From: Gamarada debralockiae
Taxonomy: Eukaryota; Ascomycota; Leotiomycetes; Helotiales; Hyphodiscaceae
Assembly: GCA_002803225.1 (NCBI GenBank)
Contig: NXFV01001565.1
Span: 1-64,000 of the forward strand
Length of the DNA: 64,000 nucleotides
Reading direction: 5' to 3'
The notes under the pieces were generated by a model, which saw only the letters and a program-made list of their open reading frames with translations, was not told the origin of the DNA and made no database searches. A program made the position numbers and the translations under genes. Positions 57,560 through 64,000 of this stretch are shown in pieces (position 1 is the stretch's first letter; each line of letters opens with the position of its first letter).

Positions 57560-59361
57560 ATGGTCTCTTCAAGCAGTCATGCATTACAACTGGCGACCCT
57601 TGTTTTTCTCATTCATATTACCCAGTCTTTTCGGAAATGAACAGCTTGTGCCTGGTGGACGAATTCCCTCTCGAGCGACCTTGTAATAAAGGAAGATGCC
57701 AGCAAGGATATGGTGGATGTTCCTGGGTTGAGAGTTTTGCAGAGTGTGTATGCCCCAATGTTACTAACAACGTGAGAAGACAGACTTCAGGGGCCACAAC
57801 AGCCGACGTGCCAAAGGACCAGTTACAGGGTGTCCTTCTCCAGTTACAGCAAACGGAATTCACCATTCTTGCGCTGATCAACGAATATATGATGGATGGA
57901 CAACTCGATTCTACAGATCCAAGTGGAGTTTTTGCAGGAGAACAGGTGGTCTCGATTTCTTCCCCATACCTACATCTATGAACTTGGGAGCCTCAGCTCC
58001 GCAGTTGGCTCGGTTTTGTTAGCTATGCCCTCAGCAATGCCTACAGCATTAATGAATATTTCGGATTCTGGAGACTGTACCTACAATATTTCGACTACGA
58101 CACTGCAATCGACACTCACCGTAACAGCCACATCGGTGACAGTGACTGGCTTCTCAAACGCCACAAATGCGGCTGCTTCAAGCACCACGACGGCAGAATC
58201 TGGAGTAGCAGGCTCATCCACAAGCCTGACAGACGCGGTTGCTTCCAGAACCATGACAGATTCTGCGGCCGCTACAAGCACAACAAGCTTTACGGATTCC
58301 ACGGTATCAACACCGAACGGTGGAATCTTCGCACAAACCTCTTCAGGATCAGGAGCAGCCCAAACCACCTCGGAACCAGCAGCCGTATCAAACTACACCG
58401 GAGGATCCGCCCCAGGAACTGGACAGGATTTCGACAACGAACTATAAATTCAACGACCAATCCTCCAAGAACGTAGCAGTGTATTTCGGCCAGACACCCG
58501 TGACGGGCGGAATGACATTAGCAGCTCAGTGTGCGGACCCTAACATCGACATTGTGATCCTGGCTTTCGTCATCTCTGCCGCAGACGGCGGGCAGATATT
58601 ACGACTTGTAATCTAAATACGGGAAGAAGGTGATGTTGAGCATCGGAGGAGCAACGAGTCAGATCTCATTCGCCTCACCCTCGTCAGCCAACAATTTTGC
58701 GACTACGATGTGGAATCTGTTTGGACCGCCAAGCAGCAATGTGGCTATTGGATTGAGACTGTTTGGCGCGTTTCAGATTGATGGATTTGACGTCGGTGCG
58801 GATCCCTCTATCATTTCTTCCGCAGAATATACAACACAGGAGGGCGTGAAATGACTCGACTTGTATGAACAGACAACGAAGACAACCTCGACACAAACTG
58901 GAACTACTTTGCCTCCACTCTCCGCAGCCACTACTCCACCGCAAAGAAAACCTACTGCCTCTCCTCCGTCCCTCAATTTTCCTTCCCCGATAAATCCAAC
59001 CCAGAAGTCCTCCTCCTCCTCCTCCTCTGCGTTTTTCGTCTGGGTGGAACTCTACAACAACCCTGAATACTCTATCGGCACCGAATCCGCTTTTACTGAA
59101 TCCCTCCAAGAATGGTCTACCGCTCTAGCAAAATCAACCATGGCAGTGAAACTCAGGATGTACCGGCATTCAGTGCGGCGAGAAGCACGGCCTATGCGGC
59201 GATTGGAAATACAGAGGGTATGCAGGCTGTTGCGAGTAGTGTGGAGAAGATGGAGTTGCCGAATTTTGGGAGTGACTTTTTGGGATGGGCTGGAGAGGAT
59301 ACTCAATACGGCTGGTGGGAAGGATATTTTGGGTTGGACGAAGGCGGGGTTGAATGCTTAG
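57560..59361 (+). pseudogene. decayed GH18 chitinase (class III, fungal)
   Basis: Pieces of a secreted chitinase lie in order but in several frames. Possible signal peptide MVSSSSHALQLATLVFLI at 57560; a Ser/Thr-rich region (58050-58440); KNVAVYFGQTPVTGGMTLAA and DPNIDIVILAFVISAADGG (about 58470-58590); KKVMLSIGGATSQISFASPS (about 58622); then IDGFDV. Between IDGFDV and DNEDNL a GTGCGG..GAACAG segment (about 58795-58873) behaves like an intron, restoring the catalytic DGxDxDxE motif. Later come VELYNNPEYS, PAFSAARSTAYAAIG and VTFWDGLERIL, again in different frames. The block between VISAADGG and KKVML, including the expected SGG-side residues, is shortened, and at least three frame changes lack splice explanations. 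Non-functional as it stands. Confidence 0.75.
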
Positions 59362-59964
59362 TAGAGGTGAATGGGTTGGAAGGATGGAAAAGTTGTATTT
59401 GCATTTGGATTTGGGGTTAATCAGACCTCAGAATTTCGATCGTTCAGTTGGAGTGAGCGATTACTCGTTCATTGGGACCGTTTTCGGGTTTGGGACGGAT
59501 TGGAATTTGTTTGCATTTTGGGATGGATTATCGGTACAATTTTGAGGGAGAACTTAATGTCTACGACGAAGAAGACAAAAACGATGATACGGACGATTAA
59601 TGGATGGTGGACCAAGAGCACGGATGTGAGCGTTTCTATACCACTTTTTGGGCTCAGATATTTTGGTTTGGGCAATACACCTTTACTTTCTTCCCTCGAA
59701 GTATTATGGCATGCCAACCTGAGCCTTGGGTAGATTTTGAATCCGACTCATTCTTCCCCGACGCACAAGATGTGATTACTTGAAAGTGACTGTGAAGTCT
59801 GTGAATACCAGCTTAGAGTGAAGTCCGAACATAAGTTGGGATAGGCCGACTAGCCACAGCCCCTCTTTAGGAACCCAATATCTCGCAACATCACAGTCAC
59901 TTAATCACTCTGAAACATTCACAATAGCAAAAGCTTTGCCCATGTTTTGAATCCAGTAATAGTG
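59362..59964. other. intergenic
   Basis: 3' flanks of the chitinase remnant and the rhamnose dehydrogenase gene; nothing else supported. Confidence 0.45.
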
Positions 59965-60879
59965 TTACTGTAAATTCACAAACAACCCCCCATCAACAAG
60001 CAACTGCGCCCCATTAACATACCCACTCAACTCCTCACAAGCCAAGAAAACCGCCGGGCCTGCCATATCCCTCGGCTCTCCAGTCCTTCCAAGCGGTATC
60101 CTACTCTCCATATACTCTCTCTTCTTATCATCATTCAAATCCTCTTCATTCAGCTGCGTCTTAATTGTTCCCGGGAGTAATGCGTTGCATCTGATCTTAT
60201 ATTTCCCCAGAGCTACTGCCATGCTTTGCATGAGCGAGAGGACACCGGCTTTGGTGGGTGTGTAATGGGTTTGGAGACCGCCACCGACGAGCGCGGAGAT
60301 GGAGGAGATCCCGATTATGCAGCCGCCGTCGCCTTGTTTCGCCATTTGCCGTGCTGCCGCTTGGCAAGAGTAGAAGGCGCCGTCGAGATTTATGCGGACT
60401 GTTGAGGCGAAGAGGTCGTGGTCGAGTCTGCAATTCACAGTATGTCAGCAATCTGCCAATGTTTCCTGTTTCCCTTCACAGCTCCTATCCAGCCTCCAGA
60501 TTCCCATCAAATCCACTTAGCACAGGGCAAGAAAGACCCACTCCAAAAACTCAGCAAACTGGCAAACCCCCGCATTACTGACAAATATATCCAACCGTCC
60601 AAAAGCCTTCACAGCTTCCTCTACAAGACTTTTCCCCGTCTCGGGCTTTGCCACATCTCCTTCTACCTCAATCAGTTTCCCCGCCTTGTCATCTTTCGCT
60701 TTTATAGCTGCGGCTTCTTCGAGCAGGGAAGCTTTGTGGTGGGAATCGGAAGGGAGATTGAGATGGTTGATCGCAACGTTGCAGCCTTGACGGATGTATT
60801 CAAGGGCTATGGCGCGTCCGATTCCTGTTGTACCGCCAGTTATGGCGGCAGATTTGGAGAGAAGGAGGTAGTGAGGCAT
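59965..60879 (-). CDS. L-rhamnose 1-dehydrogenase (SDR family)
   Basis: First enzyme of the fungal non-phosphorylated L-rhamnose pathway, oxidising L-rhamnose to L-rhamnono-lactone with NAD(P)+. 266 residues in exons 60879-60542 and 60427-59965; the 114-bp intron (GTGGGT..TTGCAG) joins FAEFLE to LDHDLFASTV in phase 2. Start is the ATG of MPHYLLLSK. SDR signatures: TGGTTGIGRAIA cofactor loop, NHLN after the second strand (typical of NADP-using rhamnose dehydrogenases), SNAG, and the catalytic Ser-Tyr-Lys in SSISALVGG..HYTPTKAG. The C-terminal block IRCNALLPGTIKTQLNEEDL and LLVDGGLFVNLQ is nearly the wording of characterised yeast L-rhamnose dehydrogenase. Same strand and next to L-rhamnonate dehydratase. 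Confidence 0.88.
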
Positions 60880-61732
60880 TGTGGAAAGGGGGCTTGGGAG
60901 TGAGGATGGAGAATTGTTGACCCGGTGCAAAGGATCGATGTAAAATTATTGGGAGATTTGTTTGACGCGAGTAATGCAGTGATCAAGGCAAATATATCAT
61001 CAGCATGGCAAAAACCATCGTCGACTCCAGCTCATGAAGGGCGATTGCTTCGCGAGCTGTGGCTGTGGACTTTCCTTTGGGTTTGTTGAATCCCTGCCCC
61101 TCCACCCCGCGATTCGGCATCTCGATGCAATTGTGTCCGAGACACGCGTCCAGGTCACATGCACATTGCAAGTCGAGAATTCTATGGGTTGGGCTGTGGA
61201 ATGGCTGGTGGAAAATCAGCAATTCATATTTGGAGCAAGGGTCTGGGCCCCGGTAGTGAGTGGCCAGGAAAGGAGGTCGACCTGGCAAGTCATGTGACAA
61301 ATGCCCAGGTCGAAGCGCTTCAAGAGTCTGGTACATCTCCATGGGTATCTCCTTGAAGGAGAACTGCGGCAAGCCGGTTGGAGCGCCTTTGCGGAAGAAC
61401 GGGAGATATGCTGGAGTTGGATGCGTGGTGCTTGGGAGGAAGGAGCGAGGACAGGGAGCGTCATCTCGAGAAGGGAGAGTAGTGAGTACCCTCCCCTCGG
61501 CTTGGAAATTTCTCCATCACTTTCGTTCATCAAAATTGAACCAGTCTCCAGAACCACGTCTACACTGTACTTCGAGAATCACCAATAGGTGCTTGTGCTT
61601 AAGGAATTCCACCTTGTAGAAATATACTTATATGGAAAGCTTCAGTTGTATACTCCGGGAAATTCCGATCTTGAAATATAAATGCATGAAATAAATAGCC
61701 GTAGCCGTATAGCCGTAAATGCACCAAACCAC
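60880..61732. other. gap between the two rhamnose-pathway genes
   Basis: About 850 bp. Minus-strand frames 60983-61372 and 61216-61557 are open, and one contains a Cys-rich piece (CACDLDACLGHNC), but none matches the lactonase or aldolase expected in a rhamnose cluster, and no start or splice pattern is convincing. Should contain the dehydrogenase promoter. Confidence 0.4.
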
Positions 61733-63163
61733 CTATGATGTCGTCAAATCGTTTACACCTTTAACCAATCCATTTACAAGACCTTCCTTCTCCTCTAGTT
61801 TCTTCTCGATGGCAGCTTGACCCAGTGGTCTCTCTGGGTTGGGCGTCAATAGATACTGGGCAGGGATGAGTCTCGCAGCTGGGTTCAAAGTCAATCCAAA
61901 CCCAGGCTTGTCGAGTTGTGAGACGTTCAGGTACCCATTAACGGGGATCGGCTCATCGACAAACAAGTCTCCAAATACTGGGAGCACAGTCTTTCCATCG
62001 GGTGAGTTTGCGAGGTATTCCTGGAATGGGCAGTTTGTTTGGGATACCACAAAGTGGTAGCTGTAAGGTCCGCTGGCGTGAGGAACAACTGGGATGTCGT
62101 ACGCAGCTGCCATGGCAGCGACTTTGAGAAGCTCCGTCATACCGCCAAGCCACATAACATCGGGCTGAATGATATCGAGATTTCGACCCTCAATGAGCTT
62201 CCGGAAACCAAATCTCGAATACTCATGCTCCCCGGTTGTGAATTTGAGTTGGGGATGAGCCCGCTTGATCAGTGCAAATCCGTCCGTGTCGTCGGGAGAC
62301 AGGCATTCCTCCCACCAGTTGATGTTGAGATCCAAACACGCCTTGGCGATCTCGATTGTGTATGGCACATTCAAGCTCATGTAACAATCGACCATTATTG
62401 GGAAATCCGGTCCAACGCTCTCTCTGTGCTTTCGGAGAAATTCGACATTCTTCTTCAGGCCCGCGTGGCCTTCCTCTGGGCAATATGGCAGAGGAACCTT
62501 TGCACCCCAGAAACCCATTGCTTTTGCAGCTGTAGGCTCTGGGCCAGTGCAGTAGAAATCGAGTCTTTCGCGTGTGGCCCCACCAATAAGCTTGTAAACG
62601 GGCTCGTTCCTGATCTTGCCAAGCAGATCCCAAAGTGCCAGATCAATGACTGAAATGACAGCAACTGGAAGTCCCTTACGTCCATAGAACATGGAGCCTC
62701 TGTACATTTGCTCGAACAGGTGATTTGTGTCTCGAGGATCGGCGCCGATCAGGAATCGTTCGAAATGTTGGTGAACAAGCCAGCATGCTGGAGGACCTTT
62801 GGGGTAATAACATTAGCTTGGGATTTATATACCCAATGGAACAATGCTCTTACCTCCAAAGCCGGTTGCGAATCCAACCGTGCCATCCGTGCCTTCAATT
62901 TCGACGCAGAATGAACCCAAAACATTGATTCCCCAGCTGGTTCTCGAAGCTCGGTATTTCTCCCATCTCGACATAGGCGTCGATATGGGGGTATCAATCA
63001 GCCTGCGATCATGTTAGCAGACAAAAACCATCGAGAATTCTGTCCGAACTCACCAATGGCCACCCTTGACATTGTGATAATCCCCTCCGGACCCCACGCC
63101 ATCTACAACGTAGGTGCGGATTGCTTTGATGGAGGGGAAGCTGCGTGCTGTAGAGGAAGCCAT
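61733..63163 (-). CDS. L-rhamnonate dehydratase (enolase superfamily)
   Basis: Third step of the same pathway: dehydrates L-rhamnonate to 2-keto-3-deoxy-L-rhamnonate. 440 residues in exons 63163-63054, 63002-62854 and 62796-61733; introns of 51 and 57 bp have GTGAGT and GTAAGA donors, and all phases match. The N-terminal capping region includes GSGGDYHNVKGGHW and GTDGTVGFATGFGGPPACWL; the barrel has VDCYMSLNVPYTIEIAKACL, WWEECLSPDD and TGEHEYSRFGFRKL, supplying the metal-binding Asp, Glu and Glu in the expected order, and VPHASGPYSYHFV with the late active-site His. Close match to RhmD/LRA3-type enzymes. Tandem with the dehydrogenase gene. Confidence 0.9.
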
Positions 63164-64000
63164 GATGTGGATCGATTCGGTTCAACGGAGTCAAGCACGA
63201 TATCCAAAATTGAATTGTTGATGGTGTTTGAGCTATTGTATCCGCGGTCTTATGGGTGTACTGGTTCTTTAGGTGTTCTGTCGCACGTTGAAACCGGAGC
63301 AGGAATGGAGTGGTGGAAACAGCTTTGGTGGGGTCATGTTCCTCCATTGTTCGGACAGAATTGACCCTTTCGCCGAGACAGTCAAGAAACGAGGTTGGTC
63401 GGCATCTTAAGGTTGATAAGAAGGACCGACCGCGAAAGCAAGAGTCGTTCGATTCGAAGATCAATGGACTTGGCGGAGAATTGGTTGGTGTTCACTGTAC
63501 AAAGGCTGGGATGGGATATTTATTTGCATGTGCTGTGTCAGGATATCTAGAGATAAGGTAGCCATGTGGTGGTGCAGACAAAAGAGCCTGAGAGGCGAGA
63601 ATGCGGAGAACTTGAATCGCTCCAGGGCAGGGAAGCGGACCGTGATTGAAAAGCAGGAGCATGTTAAGGAATCAAGTCAAATACTAAAATATCGAATCTC
63701 CCAAAGCAACAAAGCAATTCCAACACCAAAAAGTGCTTGGAAAATGATGTTTATCAATTATTGATGATTTTTTATTTTATTATATTTTTTTTGAAATGCT
63801 CTCGCTGTAAAGTCCATCTTCACAAGCCACCCATGACTCTTGAAGTTAGGCTCAAATGAACAATTCAAAATCCTGTAAGGTCAACTTCTTCCCGTCTTTC
63901 AGTAATTTAAAACCATCCGCACTTTTCCAATGATTCGTATCATTCCCTTCTTCTCGTTTGCTTCACTCAGTCACATGGGTGCTGTCAACGCTGTGTCCAC
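63164..64000. other. upstream region at window edge
   Basis: Contains the promoter of the dehydratase gene. No recognisable coding sequence; 63760-63795 is a T/A-rich run. Confidence 0.45.

Noticed and set aside
60983..61372. Minus-strand frame with CACDLDACLGHNC as a possible metal-binding protein
   Set aside because: No start, splice pattern or family match; the Cys spacing fits no motif I can name, and it sits in an intergenic gap.
1..64000. tRNA, rRNA, CRISPR and complete retroelements
   Set aside because: No GGTTCGA-type B box in tRNA context, no rRNA-like block, no spaced repeat array, and no reverse transcriptase or integrase sequence was seen; a covariance-model scan was not possible here.

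Overview
This window is nuclear DNA of a filamentous ascomycete. Genes are mostly spliced by 47-60 bp introns with fungal donors (GTAAGT, GTATGT) and CTAAC/CTGAC branch sites, and are packed on both strands with short divergent promoters. The gene content (pectin-degrading GH28, 2EXR-domain families, fungal STAND-type N-terminal domain, Y-family polymerase iota, Pezizomycotina-type ERT1/AcuK factor) fits Pezizomycotina. Helotiales/Leotiomycetes is my best guess from the look of the polygalacturonase and the 2EXR expansion, but this is inference. All exon models below were read by eye from splice signals, frame continuity and family resemblance.

Layout. 0-6.6 kb: a GNAT acetyltransferase, then a gene-poor stretch with a small terminal-inverted-repeat element, a spliced single-pass membrane protein, and a second copy of the same repeat end. 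6.7-11.2 kb: a conserved low-complexity fungal protein divergent from a Y-family DNA polymerase (iota type) that carries a 12-nt microexon. 11.5-20.7 kb: an accessory region with six 2EXR-domain paralogues on both strands, two intact and four decayed, plus a decayed transcription-factor fragment. 21.4-22.8 kb: a complete secreted endopolygalacturonase. 24.6-31.9 kb: a STAND-N-terminal/ankyrin-like protein, a TMEM135-like membrane protein with two GC-AG introns, and a bHLH transcription factor.

32.9-55.6 kb is a dense housekeeping block: SPO22/ZIP4 (meiosis), an ERT1/AcuK-family Zn2Cys6 regulator with an 18-nt microexon inside its zinc cluster, a CENP-Q-like kinetochore protein with many AT-hook-like modules, SEC6 (exocyst), mitochondrial ribosomal protein uL30m, EAF3 (chromodomain + MRG), a Cnl2/NKP2 kinetochore protein, an unnamed secretory membrane protein and RRP12 (ribosome export/processing). 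The EAF3 locus is the most striking part. Its 1,331-bp second intron contains a same-strand chain of exons with its own ATG that splices in frame into the MRG exons, predicting a second MRG protein with a different N-terminus.

55.6-64 kb: a truncated SDR, a decayed GH18 chitinase, and two adjacent same-strand genes of the L-rhamnose oxidative pathway (L-rhamnose 1-dehydrogenase and L-rhamnonate dehydratase). Together with the polygalacturonase they suggest use of pectin/rhamnogalacturonan sugars. No rRNA, tRNA or CRISPR feature was recognised.
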